Shown one piece after another: positions 37,199 through 48,200 of a stretch of DNA of 64,000 bases. The notes beneath the pieces were generated by a model. It saw only the letters and a program-made list of their open reading frames with translations. It was not told the DNA's origin and did not search any database. How positions within the stretch are numbered: position 1 is the stretch's first letter; each line of letters starts with the position of its first letter. Both the position numbers and the translations under genes were made by a program. The stretch lies in assembly GCF_030238365.1 (NCBI RefSeq), contig NZ_JASSOT010000059.1, positions 20,723 to 84,722 of the forward strand, written 5' to 3'. Source of the DNA: Lelliottia wanjuensis. Its GTDB lineage: Bacteria > Pseudomonadota > Gammaproteobacteria > Enterobacterales > Enterobacteriaceae.

Positions 37199-37250
37199 TG
37201 CTTTTACTCCACTAGATAGATGACATGTGTAGGGTTTGCAGGTGTTTTTT

Positions 37251-37274
37251 CGCCCCGTCTCAATGAGCGGGGCG
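37251..37274. promoter_or_regulatory. Hairpin between rhaD and the importer genes
   Basis: CGCCCCG/CGGGGCG (7 bp, extended inside by TCA/TGA) just beyond the rhaD stop. On the minus strand it is followed by A6, not T, so it is not a normal terminator in the operon direction; it may attenuate or protect mRNA, leaving the importer co-transcribed or giving it a separate promoter. Confidence 0.45.
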
Positions 37275-37282
37275 CGATGTTG

Positions 37283-38113
37283 TTATTTGTACAGCTCTAA
37301 CGCCGATTTCAGCGGGGTGACGCCGAAGCGTTTACCCAGCGCAATCAGCTCTTCCTGAGTGATGGTCTGCTTCATTCCGCCCATGGAATAGACCTTCACC
37401 AGCACTTCCGCCGACTTCTCGGCGGTGTCGATCAGGCCAAACGCTTCATCCAGCGTCGGGCCGCTGCCGAACACGCCGTGGAATGGCCACAGAACCAGGG
37501 AATGTTTCTGCATCTCTTGCGCGGTGGCTTCGCCGATTTCATCCGTGCCTGGCACCATCCACGGAAGAATGCCCACGCCGTCCGGGAACACCACCAGACA
37601 CTCGGTGCTGCCTTCCCACAGTTTGCGGGTGATGAAATCGGTGCTGTTTTCCAGCACATAGGTCAGGGCGATCAGGTTGGTCGCGTGGCAGTGCATGATC
37701 ACGCGGTCTTTGCCGTCCGTCGCCTTGATGCGCTCGCAGTGGGAGAGGAAGTGCGCCGGAAGCTCAGAGGTCGGTACCGCTTCGTGGGTCAGCCCCCAAA
37801 GAATGTGGTAGCCCGCGCCGTCGCTGTCCACTTTTACGATGCCTAAATTGGCGGCTGGATCGAGCTGGACGTTGCGGAAGAATTTGCCGGAACCGGTGAC
37901 GATAAACGGCGTGTTGGCCAGCAGCGGCATCGGCTGGCTCAGGGCGATATAGCGCGGTTTCTGGTGGAAATCGGCTTCGAACGGTGCGATATCGGCATCG
38001 TCGAGGCGCAGCGTCAGGTTGCCGCCGTTGCGCTCGTCCCAGCCTTTCAGCCAGGCGTCGGTGGTGGCTTTGATCATGCCCTGGACGAACCAGGCGTTGG
38101 TGATGGTGTGCAT
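37283..38113 (-). CDS. rhaD: Rhamnulose-1-phosphate aldolase
   Basis: 276 residues, class II (Zn) aldolase that splits L-rhamnulose-1-phosphate to dihydroxyacetone phosphate and L-lactaldehyde. Zinc ligands are in VIMHCHATN and the later WPFHGVFG; the catalytic acid is in the TSELPAHF region. The ATG at 38113 is preferred to one three codons upstream: the latter is only 2 nt from its AGGA, and the E. coli protein aligns from here (M.NIT..WFVQGM pattern). Confidence 0.95.
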   Translation of the reverse strand: MHTITNAWFVQGMIKATTDAWLKGWDERNGGNLTLRLDDADIAPFEADFHQKPRYIALSQPMPLLANTPFIVTGSGKFFRNVQLDPAANLGIVKVDSDGAGYHILWGLTHEAVPTSELPAHFLSHCERIKATDGKDRVIMHCHATNLIALTYVLENSTDFITRKLWEGSTECLVVFPDGVGILPWMVPGTDEIGEATAQEMQKHSLVLWPFHGVFGSGPTLDEAFGLIDTAEKSAEVLVKVYSMGGMKQTITQEELIALGKRFGVTPLKSALELYK

Positions 38114-38146
38114 AGTGTTCATGTTCCTGTTAATTCGGCGAGGCCT

Positions 38147-38274
38147 GATGCCCTCACCCTAACCCTCTCCCACAGGGAGAGGGGACTGTTCGGAGCGCTG
38201 GTTTTCTCCCTCACACACAGGGAGGTGCGCTGGTTTTTCTCCCTCTCCCTCAGGGAGAGGGCAGGGGTGAGGGT
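38147..38274. repeat. CCCTCTCCC-family palindromic repeat, triple unit
   Basis: Three GGGAGAGG or related hairpins between rhaA and rhaD, with outer arms GCCCTCACCCTAACCC and GGGGTGAGGG. The middle unit (CTCCCTCACACACAGGGAG) is diverged. With the copies at 32503 and 36138 it means most large gaps in the rhamnose operon hold palindromes. Confidence 0.8.
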
Positions 38275-38278
38275 TGTT

Positions 38279-39538
38279 TTAGCTGCGAGCCGCTAAAACC
38301 TCTTTCTCATACGCCCGCACGTTGTCCAGCCACTGGCTGCCCGCTGGCGCATCGTTGCGCTGGCAGTACATCTCCCACACGGCCTGCCACGGCAGGGATT
38401 TTTGCTCTTCGAGCAGCGCCAGACGCGCCGTGTAGTCGCCTTGCTCTTCGAGCGTACGCAGGGCCGCCGTGGGCTCCAGCAGGGCGCGCAGCAGGGCTTT
38501 TTTCATGTTGCGGGTGCCGATCACCCACGCCGCGATGCGGTTGATGGAGGCGTCGAAGAAGTCGAGACCGATGTGCACGCGGTCGAACAGGTCGTGGCGG
38601 ATGATTTCGCTGGCGATGGCCTGAGTTTCGTCATCCAGCAGCACCACGTGGTCGCTGTCCCAGCGCACCGGGCGGCTGACGTGCAGCAGCAGGCGCGGGA
38701 CGTACAGAATGGCGGCGGAGATTTTGTCGGAGATCACCTCGGTCGGGTGGAAGTGGCCCGCGTCCAGGCACAGAGCGGTCTGGCGGCTGGTGGCGTAACC
38801 CATGTAGAACTCGTTCGAGCCGACGGTGTAGCTCTCCGCGCCAATGCCGAACAGCTTACTTTCCACCGCATCGATGTGGTGCGCCGGGTTGAGTTTCTCA
38901 CTGATCACTTCGTCGAGCGCTTCCAGCAGACGCTGGCGCGGGGCCAGGCGGTCCACGGTGATGTCTTTCATGCCGTCCGGGATCCAGATGTTCATCACCG
39001 ACGGCGTGCCGAGCTGTTCACCGAAGTACGCCGACACGCGGCGGCTAGCTTTGACGTGGTCGATCCAGAACTGGCGAATTTCATCGTCGGCGTGCGAGAG
39101 GGTAAAACCGTCGGCGCTCAGGGGATGTGAGAAGCAGGACGGGTTAAAATCCAGCCCCAGTTTGTTGGCTTTGGCCCACTCCACCCAGTTCTTAAAGTGT
39201 TCCGGTTTGATTTCATTACGCGCCACCGGCTCGCTGGCTTCGTGGTAAATCGCGTGCAGGTTCAGGCGTTTTGGGCCAGGAATCAGACTCAGCGCCAGCT
39301 CCAGATCGGCCCGCAGTTCGGTGGCATTGCGCGCTTTGCCCGGATAGTTGCCGGTCGCCTGAATGCCGCCCGTCAGCGCGCCACCGCTGTTTTCAAAGCC
39401 AGCGACGTCGTCGCCTTGCCAGCAGTGCATGGAGACCGGCAGACGGTCGAGCTGACGCAGCGCCTCTTCGACATCCACGCCCACGGCGGCGAAACGCTGT
39501 TTAGCCAGTTCCCAGGCTTGTTCAAGTTGAGTGGTCAT
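38279..39538 (-). CDS. rhaA: L-rhamnose isomerase
   Basis: 419 residues, the E. coli length; a Mn-dependent TIM-barrel enzyme converting L-rhamnose to L-rhamnulose. Substrate and metal residues are in recognisable segments: [55 protein letters not shown]. Its ATG overlaps the rhaB stop as ATGA, which settles the start. Confidence 0.97.
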   Translation of the reverse strand: MTTQLEQAWELAKQRFAAVGVDVEEALRQLDRLPVSMHCWQGDDVAGFENSGGALTGGIQATGNYPGKARNATELRADLELALSLIPGPKRLNLHAIYHEASEPVARNEIKPEHFKNWVEWAKANKLGLDFNPSCFSHPLSADGFTLSHADDEIRQFWIDHVKASRRVSAYFGEQLGTPSVMNIWIPDGMKDITVDRLAPRQRLLEALDEVISEKLNPAHHIDAVESKLFGIGAESYTVGSNEFYMGYATSRQTALCLDAGHFHPTEVISDKISAAILYVPRLLLHVSRPVRWDSDHVVLLDDETQAIASEIIRHDLFDRVHIGLDFFDASINRIAAWVIGTRNMKKALLRALLEPTAALRTLEEQGDYTARLALLEEQKSLPWQAVWEMYCQRNDAPAGSQWLDNVRAYEKEVLAARS

Positions 39539-41004
39539 GCGCAAAGCTCCTTTGTCAGTCGTTTTTGCAGAAACTGCGCCTGATAGCGGGCAATTTCATG
39601 GCAGGGATTAGGGGTAAAAATGGTGAGCGGGTAGTTGTGAGTCACCACCGCCCGGAAATCGTCAACACTGGAAAGCTCGTCCAGGGTCATCAGCTGAATG
39701 CCGATATTGCCCAGCGTCGAGGCCTCCACGGGGCCGGCGACCACGGTGATCCCGCAGGCGTCGGCGCAGAGCTGGTTCAGCAACTGGTTCTGGCAGCCGC
39801 CGCCGACAATGTGCAGCTGGCTGAAGGGCTTACCGCGAAGCGCCGCCAGCTCGTTCAGGACGTCGGCGTAGAGCAGGGCGAGGCTGTCAAAAATGCAGCG
39901 CGCCAGCTCAGCCGGAGTCTGCGGCACGGGCTGCGCGCTCTCGCGGCAGGCGGCCTGGATCTCGGCGCTCATGTTGCGCGGATTGATAAAACGATCGTCG
40001 TTCGGGTTGATGACGAAACGACAGGCGGGCAGCTTTTCCGTGTCGGCAATCAGGCGCGCCAGGTCGGTAATGTTTTGCTCTTTCAGCACTCGCTGGAGCA
40101 GCCACAGCCCCATGATATTTTTCAGCACCCGGTAGCGGCCTTCCGCGCCGCCCTCGTTGGTGATGTTCGCCGCCAGCGACTTTTCGCAGGTGTAGGGCGT
40201 TTTGCTCTCAAAGCCCATCAGCGACCAGGTGCCGGATGAGAGAAAGGCCGCGTTTTTGTCTGCCAGCGGCGAGGCAATCACCGCGCTGGCGGTATCGTGG
40301 CTGGCGACGGCGACCACCGGGATTTCATTTTTCAGTGGGCAAATCCAGTGACCGATCACATTCCCGGGATGGGTCGGCGTACCGAACCAACTGGCTGCGG
40401 CGCCGGTCCAGCCGAGCAGGTGTTCATCCCAGGTATCGGAATTGATGTTCACCAGTTGGGTGGTGGTGGCGTTGGTGTATTCCCAGTTCATTTTCCCGGT
40501 CAGGCGGTAGCTGAAGTAATCCGGGATCAGCAGGGCGTGGGCGACGTTCGCCACCAGCTCCGGCTGCTGTTCCACCAGGGCGCGCAGCTGATAGAGGGTG
40601 TTAAAGGGTAAGAACTGGATGCCGCTGCGCCCGTAGATGTCGGCTTTGCCGAGCTGGTCAATGGCGCGGGCCATCACGCCGTCGGTCCGGCTGTCGCGGT
40701 AGGAGACGGGCAGGCCGATGCGGTTGCCGTTGCGGTCGAGCAGGACAAAATCGACGCCCCAGGTGTCAATCCCGATGCTGTCGATCAGAATCCCTTCGTC
40801 GCAGACTTTGTTCAGACCGGTGCGGATTTCCGCTTCCAGACTGTCAATATCCCAGGTCTCCACGCCGTCCTGCTTTTGCAGGCAGTTACCGAAGCGATGG
40901 ATTTCACGAAGCGAAAGTGCACGCTGTGCAGGCACGTAGCTGGCGAGCATTACGCGCCCGCTGGATGCGCCTAAATCGACAGCCACACAATGGCGAGAGG
41001 TCAT
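39535..41004 (-). CDS. rhaB: L-rhamnulokinase
   Basis: 489 residues, the E. coli length; FGGY-family kinase phosphorylating L-rhamnulose. The N-terminal phosphate-binding DLGASSGRV, the WGVDFVLLD segment, the catalytic Asp in [10 protein letters not shown] and the C-terminal [12 protein letters not shown] are all intact. AAGGA lies 7 nt before the ATG at 41004; the open frame extends 46 codons upstream through the promoter, which is not coding. First gene of the rhaBAD run. Confidence 0.97.
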   Translation of the reverse strand: MTSRHCVAVDLGASSGRVMLASYVPAQRALSLREIHRFGNCLQKQDGVETWDIDSLEAEIRTGLNKVCDEGILIDSIGIDTWGVDFVLLDRNGNRIGLPVSYRDSRTDGVMARAIDQLGKADIYGRSGIQFLPFNTLYQLRALVEQQPELVANVAHALLIPDYFSYRLTGKMNWEYTNATTTQLVNINSDTWDEHLLGWTGAAASWFGTPTHPGNVIGHWICPLKNEIPVVAVASHDTASAVIASPLADKNAAFLSSGTWSLMGFESKTPYTCEKSLAANITNEGGAEGRYRVLKNIMGLWLLQRVLKEQNITDLARLIADTEKLPACRFVINPNDDRFINPRNMSAEIQAACRESAQPVPQTPAELARCIFDSLALLYADVLNELAALRGKPFSQLHIVGGGCQNQLLNQLCADACGITVVAGPVEASTLGNIGIQLMTLDELSSVDDFRAVVTHNYPLTIFTPNPCHEIARYQAQFLQKRLTKELCA

Positions 41005-41060
41005 AATTCGGTCCTTCTTGGAGTCATTGCGAAACAGTCTAAGAAAGGGAAGAAAAACGC

Positions 41061-41111
41061 ACCTTCTCGCCACTGACAGGCAAAATCCCGCGCTGGCAAG
41101 AAAGCAAAGAT
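41061..41111 (-). promoter_or_regulatory. RhaS activator site of rhaBAD
   Basis: Read on the minus strand it consists of two half-sites, ATCTTTGCTTTCTTGCC and ATTTTGCCTGTCAGTGGCGA, closely matching the E. coli rhaI half-sites (ATCTTTCCCTGGTTGCC and ATTTTCCTGTCAGTAACGA). The downstream half abuts the expected -35 position. Confidence 0.88.
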
Positions 41112-41114
41112 GAA

Positions 41115-41130
41115 CGTGAGGGAGTTCACA
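41115..41130 (-). promoter_or_regulatory. CRP site of rhaBAD
   Basis: Minus strand TGTGAACTCCCTCACG; the left half is perfect and the right differs by one base. It lies 4 bp upstream of the RhaS site exactly as in E. coli, so cAMP-CRP co-activation is expected. Confidence 0.85.
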
Positions 41131-41305
41131 GTTTCCAGTCATGACGCGGTTTTCAGGCCGTGTGACCGTTGCCGCATTTCCCGATCTTTCCCGCCGTTTC
41201 TTGAAAAACGGACAGGCTTTGCACGCTTTGACGTCGAAAATTGAAGGTGAGAAACCCGGCCCTTAATTACTATTTTGAGAACATTTCTCATTGGTGGTGG
41301 CCGTT

Positions 41306-42142
41306 ATGACCGTACTGCACAGCGTGGATTTTTTCCCTTCAGGAAGTTCGCCGGTGGCGATCGAGCCGCGGCTGCCTCAGGCGGCTTTTCCTGAACATCA
41401 TCATGATTTTCATGAGATTGTGATTGTTGAGCACGGGACGGGCATTCACGTGTTTAACGGCCAGCCCTACACCATCAGCGGCGGGACGGTGTGCTTCGTG
41501 CGCGACCATGACCGGCACTTGTATGAACATACGGACAATCTGTGCCTGACCAACGTGCTTTATCGTTCCCCGGATGCGTTCCAGTTTCTCTCCGGGCTCA
41601 ACCAGCTGCTGCCCCAGGAGCAGGACGGGCATTACCCGTCGCACTGGCGGGTGAATCAGTCGACGCTGCAACAGGTGCGTCAGCTGGTGGGGCAGATGGA
41701 AAACGCCGAAGACAATGCCGAAACCCACGCCCGCGCCAGCCGGGAGCTGTTGTTTATGCAGCTGCTGGTGTTGCTGCGCCGCAGCAGCCTGGTGGAAGGG
41801 GCGGAAAACAACGATGCGCGCCTCAATCTGCTGATGGCGTGGCTGGAAGATCACTTCGCGGAAGAGGTGTGCTGGGAGACGGTGGCAGACAGGTTTTCGC
41901 TCTCCCTGCGCACGCTGCATCGCCAGCTCAAGCAGCACACGGGCCTGACGCCGCAGCGCTATCTCAACCGGCTGCGGCTAATCAAAGCCCGCCACCTGCT
42001 GCGCCACACGGACGAGAGCGTGACGGATATCGCTTATCGCTGCGGGTTTGGCGACAGTAACCACTTTTCGACGCTGTTTCGCCGGGAATTTAGCTGGTCG
42101 CCGCGCGAAATCCGCCAGGGACGGGATGCGTCACTTCAGTAA
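41306..42142 (+). CDS. rhaS: RhaS, AraC-family activator of rhaBAD
   Basis: 278 residues, equal to E. coli RhaS. An N-terminal rhamnose-binding cupin ([18 protein letters not shown]) is followed by two AraC helix-turn-helix motifs ([14 protein letters not shown] and [20 protein letters not shown]). Rhamnose-bound RhaS activates rhaBAD and rhaT. An in-frame start five codons upstream is rejected because the protein from 41306 begins [12 protein letters not shown] as in E. coli. Confidence 0.97.
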   Translation: MTVLHSVDFFPSGSSPVAIEPRLPQAAFPEHHHDFHEIVIVEHGTGIHVFNGQPYTISGGTVCFVRDHDRHLYEHTDNLCLTNVLYRSPDAFQFLSGLNQLLPQEQDGHYPSHWRVNQSTLQQVRQLVGQMENAEDNAETHARASRELLFMQLLVLLRRSSLVEGAENNDARLNLLMAWLEDHFAEEVCWETVADRFSLSLRTLHRQLKQHTGLTPQRYLNRLRLIKARHLLRHTDESVTDIAYRCGFGDSNHFSTLFRREFSWSPREIRQGRDASLQ

Positions 42143-42175
42143 CGCGAGGACAATCACCGTTTTTTCAGCGCAAAA

Positions 42176-42202
42176 CGGCTAATAATGGCAGGTTATTAGC
42201 CG
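42176..42202. promoter_or_regulatory. Hairpin before the rhaR start
   Basis: CGGCTAATAA-TGGCAGG-TTATTAGCCG is a perfect 10-bp stem ending 3-4 nt before the GAGGT ribosome site of rhaR. No T tract follows. It could limit transcription or translation of rhaR relative to rhaS. Confidence 0.5.
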
Positions 42203-42214
42203 CTGAGGTGTGTT

Positions 42215-43063
42215 GTGGGCGCTCCGTTAATCCTTCGTAAAACCGATTTCTTTGCTAACGCCGGGCAGGCCGTCGCGGTGGCCGATCGCTATCCGCAAAA
42301 CGTCTTTGCCGAGCACACGCACGAGTTTTGCGAGCTGGTGCTGGTGTGGCGCGGCAACGGCCTGCACGTCCTCAACGACCGCCCGTATCGCATCACCCGC
42401 GGCGATCTGTTTTATATCCGCGCGGAAGACAAGCACTCCTACGCCTCGGTCAACGACCTGGTTTTACAGAACGTGATTTACTGCCCGGACCGGCTCAAAC
42501 TCAATGTCGACTGGGCAGGGCATATCCCCGGATTTAATGAGGCGCACACCGCCCCGCAATGGCGCCTGAGTAGTAACGGCATGACCCAGGTGCGCCACGT
42601 CATCACCCAGTTAGAACAGGAGAGCCTGAAGGCCGAGCCGGGCGCGAACGAGATGGCCGAGCTGCTCTTCGCCCAGCTGGTGATGACCCTCAAACGCTAC
42701 CGCTACGCCACGGACAACCCTTCAGCCACCGAGCAGGAAGCGCTGCTGGATAAGCTCATCACCACGCTCGCGGGAAGTCTGAACCGTAGCTTTGTGCTGG
42801 AGAAATTTTGTGAGCAGGAGCAGTGCAGCGAGCGCGCGTTGCGCCAGCAGTTCCGCACCCAGACGGGGATGACGGTGAACCACTACCTGCGCCAGCTGCG
42901 TATCTGCCACGCGCAGTATCTGCTGCAACATACGGAGCTGATGGTGAGTGAGGTCTCGACGCGCTGCGGCTTTGAGGACAGTAACTACTTTTCGGTGGTG
43001 TTCAATCGCGAGGTGGGGATGACGCCGGTTCAGTGGCGTCATCACAGTCGAAAAGCGGCGTGA
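42215..43063 (+). CDS. rhaR: RhaR, AraC-family activator of rhaSR
   Basis: 282 residues from a GTG start with GAGGT 5 nt upstream. An N-terminal cupin ([18 protein letters not shown]) is followed by AraC helix-turn-helix motifs ([16 protein letters not shown] and [20 protein letters not shown]). With rhamnose it activates rhaSR. It follows rhaS after 72 bp in the same direction and its stop abuts convergent rhaT with no spacer. Confidence 0.96.
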   Translation: MGAPLILRKTDFFANAGQAVAVADRYPQNVFAEHTHEFCELVLVWRGNGLHVLNDRPYRITRGDLFYIRAEDKHSYASVNDLVLQNVIYCPDRLKLNVDWAGHIPGFNEAHTAPQWRLSSNGMTQVRHVITQLEQESLKAEPGANEMAELLFAQLVMTLKRYRYATDNPSATEQEALLDKLITTLAGSLNRSFVLEKFCEQEQCSERALRQQFRTQTGMTVNHYLRQLRICHAQYLLQHTELMVSEVSTRCGFEDSNYFSVVFNREVGMTPVQWRHHSRKAA

Positions 43064-44098
43064 TTAATTCGCCATGCCAAGACCGACAATGTTGGCGGCA
43101 ATAATAATCACCACGCAACCCAGGCTCAGCACGCTCACCGGACGCCGTCCGGCGTTGTTCCACTCTTTCAGCACCAGCCCGACAATCCCGCCGCACAGCA
43201 CGTAGAAGCTCATGTGCAACATCCAGCTCATGTAGTCATACTGCGGCGGAATGCTGGCGTGGCCCCAGGCATAGAAGAAGAACTGCAGATACCACATCAG
43301 GCCGCCGAGTGCCGACAGCAGCACGTTGCTGATGATGAGGTGTTTTGCCAGCGAGAAGTCGGCTTTTACCGACAGGTTCTTCACTTTTGCCAGACGAATG
43401 AAGCAGAAGCCGAGGTTAACCAGCGCACCGCCGCCCATGATCACCACGTAGCTTGGCAAGGCAACGTAGAGCGGATCCACGCCCAGCGCGGCCGCCGCTT
43501 CATGCATCGGTTTGGCGGCGTTCATGGCAAACGACATCCCGGCGGAGAAAATGCCGCACATCACCGCCAGAATCAGCCCTTTCTTCAGGTTGAACTCTTC
43601 CGCACGAATACCCATTTTGCGCTCTTTCAACTGCCCCGCGCGGGTGACAATCCCCACGCCGACCACCGCCACCAGCACGCCCAGCAGCGTCATCTGGCCG
43701 CCTTTGGTGTTGATCAGCACGTCGAAATTACCGTTCAGGATTGGCGTCATCAGCGTGCCGACAATCAGGGTGATGCCAATCGCAATCCCGATGCCCATCG
43801 ACATCCCGAGATAGCGCATGGTCAGACCATAGTTGATGTTGCCGATGCCCCACATCGCGCCGAACAGAAAGACCGGCAGCAGCGTGGAGGCGCTAAAGGA
43901 GGAGAAATACCCCCAGAAATCGGGCAACAGAATGGCGCTGATGGTCCACGGCAGGATCAGCCAGGAGACCGTACCGCCCACGGACCACATGGTTTCCCAT
44001 GACCAGTGTTTCACCTTTTTAAACGGGGCATAGAAACAGGCTGCACTGGCTGCGCCTATCAAATGCCAGAAAATACCCATCGTAATCGCATGATTCAT
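43064..44098 (-). CDS. rhaT: L-rhamnose:proton symporter
   Basis: 344 residues, the E. coli length, with ten hydrophobic spans (first: [22 protein letters not shown]). RhaT imports L-rhamnose and L-lyxose with a proton. With a complete ABC importer in the same locus, the cell has two uptake routes of different cost and probably different affinity. Stop codon directly adjoins that of rhaR. Confidence 0.96.
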   Translation of the reverse strand: MNHAITMGIFWHLIGAASAACFYAPFKKVKHWSWETMWSVGGTVSWLILPWTISAILLPDFWGYFSSFSASTLLPVFLFGAMWGIGNINYGLTMRYLGMSMGIGIAIGITLIVGTLMTPILNGNFDVLINTKGGQMTLLGVLVAVVGVGIVTRAGQLKERKMGIRAEEFNLKKGLILAVMCGIFSAGMSFAMNAAKPMHEAAAALGVDPLYVALPSYVVIMGGGALVNLGFCFIRLAKVKNLSVKADFSLAKHLIISNVLLSALGGLMWYLQFFFYAWGHASIPPQYDYMSWMLHMSFYVLCGGIVGLVLKEWNNAGRRPVSVLSLGCVVIIIAANIVGLGMAN

Positions 44099-44295
44099 TT
44101 TTTTACGTCCTCATCGTTTTTATAGGCCGGTGGCTTCCCTCCGACCCGATGAGTGTAAAAATTAAGCGGCGAGCGAACCTTCAGAAGGTTGCCGCACTTT
44201 TCTTGTCTATGGCAATCAGCGCGTTAACCGCGTGAGCAGACTCACAAATTCGGCATTGGTACAAAAACGAATAACCTTAGAAAAACTACGGCATT

Positions 44296-44331
44296 GATAA
44301 TCATTTTCAATATCATTTAATTAACTATAAT
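44296..44331 (+). promoter_or_regulatory. sodA promoter with Fur box
   Basis: GATAATCATTTTCAATATC (44296-44314) resembles the 19-bp Fur consensus, and TATAAT (44326-44331) is a perfect -10 hexamer 58 bp before the sodA start. Iron-dependent repression of sodA by Fur is established in E. coli. Confidence 0.75.
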
Positions 44332-44389
44332 GAACCAACTGCTTACGCGGCATTAACAGCTGTGCCGCCCGACAATAATGGAGAGGATT

Positions 44390-45010
44390 ATGAGTTATAC
44401 ACTGCCATCCCTGCCGTATGCCTATGACGCACTGGAACCGCATTTCGACAAGCAGACGATGGAAATCCATCACACTAAACACCACCAGACTTACGTGAAC
44501 AACGCGAACGCAGCGCTGGAAAGCCTGCCAGAATTCGCCAGCCTGTCTGCTGAAGAGCTGATCACCAAACTGGATCAACTGCCAGCTGACAAGAAAACCG
44601 TTCTGCGTAACAACGCTGGCGGTCACGCTAACCACAGCCTGTTCTGGAAAGGCCTGAAAACCGGCACTACCCTGCAGGGCGATCTGAAAGCCGCTATCGA
44701 GCGCGACTTCGGTTCCGTGGACAACTTCAAAGCTGAGTTTGAAAAAGCGGCAGCGACCCGTTTCGGTTCTGGCTGGGCATGGCTGGTACTGAAAGGTGAC
44801 AAACTGGCTGTGGTTTCCACTGCGAACCAGGATTCCCCGCTGATGGGTGAAGCAATCTCTGGCGCATCCGGCTTCCCAATCGTGGGCCTGGACGTGTGGG
44901 AACACGCTTACTACCTGAAATTCCAGAACCGTCGCCCGGACTACATCAAAGCCTTCTGGGACGTGGTGAACTGGGACGAAGCAGCAGCACGTTTCGCTGC
45001 TAAAAAGTAA
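44390..45010 (+). CDS. sodA: Manganese superoxide dismutase
   Basis: 206 residues, the E. coli length; cytoplasmic Mn-SOD. Metal ligands: His27 ([12 protein letters not shown]), the His in [10 protein letters not shown], and Asp/His in LDVWEHAYY. The Mn-type Gly/Gln context ([22 protein letters not shown]) distinguishes it from iron SOD. GAGAGGA precedes the ATG. Codon use is that of a highly expressed gene. Confidence 0.98.
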   Translation: MSYTLPSLPYAYDALEPHFDKQTMEIHHTKHHQTYVNNANAALESLPEFASLSAEELITKLDQLPADKKTVLRNNAGGHANHSLFWKGLKTGTTLQGDLKAAIERDFGSVDNFKAEFEKAAATRFGSGWAWLVLKGDKLAVVSTANQDSPLMGEAISGASGFPIVGLDVWEHAYYLKFQNRRPDYIKAFWDVVNWDEAAARFAAKK

Positions 45011-45026
45011 GTCGTCACTGAGTTCG

Positions 45027-45058
45027 AAAGCCTGGCCTGTTGGTCAGGCTTTTTTTTT
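45027..45058 (+). terminator. sodA terminator
   Basis: AAGCCTG..CAGGCTT stem with inner CC/GG pairs and a TGTT loop, followed by nine T residues, 17 bp after the sodA stop. Confidence 0.92.
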
Positions 45059-45253
45059 ATCTGCGCGTTTTTGAGCAACGCTGAAACTACTCTCCCCAAC
45101 GCTCAACTTTTCCCAACGTCTATTTTTAAATTATCTTTATTTACGGGCGTATTATTTATTCTTCGGATAGACCTTAGGTTCTGTATTGGTAATGCGTGCG
45201 CTTTTGAGACATTATTGCGAAAATTCTTATTTCCGGATGTTTCAGGTGTATTT

Positions 45254-48200
45254 ATGCGCGGTACTGGAAAAATAACAGCCTCTCTGAATATTATTCTCTA
45301 TTGTTATTTATTAGTCTTTCATTCTTTTTTATTTTCTTTCCCGGCTCAGGCGGATGAAAAAACGCTGGCGGCGGATGTTTCATCCGCGGGAACGCTATTA
45401 AGTCAGAATGACCGCATGGATGCCGTCATTAATAGCCTGGTCAACAGCACCAGCGGAAAAGCCACCTCTGAAGTTCAGCAATGGCTCCAGCAGTATGGGA
45501 CGGCGCGCGTCAACCTGGGCGTCGACAGGCAGTTTTCGCTGGCCAGCGCTGACTTCGATTTGCTGCTGCCACTGTATGATAAAGATCAGCACCTGATTTT
45601 CACCCAGTCGGGCATTCGCCGCGCAGACGACCGCAATGTGATCAATCTGGGCGTCGGCTATCGCCATTTCTCCGACAGCTGGATGTGGGGGGTAAACACC
45701 TTCTACGATCAACAGATTTCCGACAACACGCACCAGCGTCTCGGCGTAGGCGGCGAACTGGGCTGGGACTATCTCAAACTCAGCGCCAACGGCTATGCGC
45801 GCCTCTCCGGGTGGAAAGACTCCACCGCGCACGAGGACTACGAAGAGCGCGTGGCGAACGGCTATGACCTGCGGGCGGAAGGGTATCTGCCCGCTTACCC
45901 GCAGCTGGGCATGCAGCTGATGTGGGAGCAGTATTACGGCAAAGACGTGGCGTTGATGGGCAGCGATAAAGACCAGCGCCAGCGCAATCCCTATGCAGTG
46001 ACCGCAGGATTGAATTACACCCCGGTTCCGCTGGTGACGTTGGGCGTGAATCATAAAGCCGGGAAGGGCGATCAGCACGAAAGCCAGGTCGAAATGAATA
46101 TTAACTGGATGGCGGGCGTGCCTTTCGCCGATCAGCTGGATGCGGATAATGTTCAGGCGCGTCGGACATTACGCGGCAGCCGTTTAGATCTGGTCAGCCG
46201 CAATAATAATATTGTGCTGGAATATCGAAAAAAAGAATTAATCTCACTTTCACTTCCTCAGCATATTGAAGGGGTTGAATCTGAGACATTACCTGTCGCC
46301 GTGAAAATAGCCACGAAATATCCCTTAAGTCATATTGTCTGGCAGGATTCCGAGCTGATGAGTCATGGCGGAAAAATAAGTGAAAACAACGGCGCATGGT
46401 CGATTGTTCTTCCGGAATATCAGCCAGAGGGTGCCGAAAAGAATATTTATGTCATGTCCGCGACGGCCTATGACAGCAAAGGTAACGCCTCAGATAAAGC
46501 CTGGATTAGCGTGGAAGTGAAAGGCTATAACCCGGTCACGGCGACCACGCAGACCACCGTCTCCAGCGATAATCTCATTGCCGACGGCGTCAGCTCCACG
46601 CCGGTGACATTGACGGTCATGTCCGGAACCGGAAAACCTATCGGCGGCGTGGCAGAACAGCTTAGCGCCCAGCTCATCCATCCCGTCAGTGCAAAAAAGA
46701 TGAGCGTTAAACGCCTGAGCGCCGCGCCATCCACGAGCGAAAAAATTACGCCATTCGTCGAACAAAGCCCTGGCGTCTACGTCAGCACCTACACCAGCGG
46801 CATGACGCCGGGCACGGTCATCATTCAGTCTCGCTATAACAGCACGCTGCTCAGCAAGGCGACCATCACGCTGCTGGCGGCCAATACGCAGTATCACTTC
46901 GTCCAGATGGATGCGACCAAACCGGCCGCGCTGGCGAACGGCCAGGATGCGATCACCCTGACGGCGCAGGTGACTAACACGCGCACTAACCAGCCCGCGG
47001 CGGGCGTGCCGGTGACGTGGCAGGTGGATAACCCCGACGCGGTTTTATCGGCAGAGCAAAGCGTGAGTGACGCGCAGGGCCATGCGACGGTGACCTTGAC
47101 CAGCAAAGCGGTGCTGGGAGCGACGGTCACCGCCGGGCTGGAAAACGGCGAGACGGTGAAGAGCAGCGTCCTGCAGTTCACGACGGACCTGCAAACGGCA
47201 AAAGTGGCCGAGGTGGACGCGGACAAGCTGCGCGCGAAGGCGAACGGGCAGGAGACGATTACCCTCAGCGCCCACGTGGTCGATGCGAGCGAACATCCGC
47301 TGGCTAACCAGCCGGTTAAATGGGCGATTACTTCGTCTACGAACGGCGTCCACTTGTCGGACAATCAGAGCACCACGGACGACAACGGCGTGGCGACGAT
47401 TTCACTGACGACGGCGCTGGCCGGAGACGCGGTGATTTCCGCCGCGACGGGCAGCAGCGCAGCGGTGTCATCCAAGACATTAACCTTCACCGCCGATGCT
47501 GACAGCGCGGTGATGGGCGCGATTTCCGCCAGCAAAACCACCGGGCTGGCTAACGGCCAGGACGGGATCGGCCTGAATGTGAAAGTCGTCGATGCCAATA
47601 AGAACCCGGTTCAGGGGGCAAAAGTGACCTGGCAGACGGCCAGTGCGACGGCGCATCTCTCTGCCGCCTCCGCGACCACGGACGTTAAGGGCGAGGCCGG
47701 TGTGAGCGTGACCTCATCAACCGTCGAGGCGCTGGAAGTCTCCGCGAAGCTGGAGGAGCAAACGCAGACCTCGGCCACGCTGAGCTTTACCTCTGACAGC
47801 ACCACGGCCACCGCCAAATCCGTGCAGGCCGACAAAACCCAGGCCACGGCGAATGGTAACGATCGGGTGACGCTGACGGCAAAAGTGGTCGATGCCAGCG
47901 ATCATCCGGTGGCGACAGCGCCGCTGAAATGGACGGTGGTGCAGGGCCAGGCCACGCTGAGTGACGCGCAGACCACGGCGAACGCGCAGGGCGAGAGCGT
48001 CATCACTGTGACCTCTGAACATCCTGGCACGGTGGTCGTGTCGGCCAGTTCAACGACGGGCGCGGCGGTGAACTCGGCGGAAATGACCTTTATCGCCGAT
48101 ACGGCAACGGCCAAAGTGACGGCGGTGACGGTCGATAAAACCCAGGCCCTGGCAAACGGGACCGATGCGGTGACGTACAGCGCAACGGTGAAAGATGCCG

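Larger units (their letters stand above)
41005..41305. promoter_or_regulatory. rhaBAD / rhaSR divergent control region
   Basis: 301 bp between rhaB and rhaS. Leftward toward rhaB: CRP site (41115-41130), RhaS site (41061-41111) and a probable -10 TTAGACT (41042-41036), in the E. coli order. Nearer rhaS, minus-strand segments around 41166-41243 (CAATTTTCGACG, TTTTTCAAGA, GGGAAATGCGG) match the RhaR-binding part of the E. coli region in sequence and order. Confidence 0.88.

Noticed and set aside
41005..41142. N-terminal extension of rhaB by 46 residues
   Set aside because: It would code through the CRP and RhaS sites and the -10 element; the shorter form has a ribosome site and the E. coli length.
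45071..45253. Adhesin start 61 codons upstream
   Set aside because: That stretch begins right after the sodA terminator, lacks a ribosome site, and would bury the signal peptide inside the protein.
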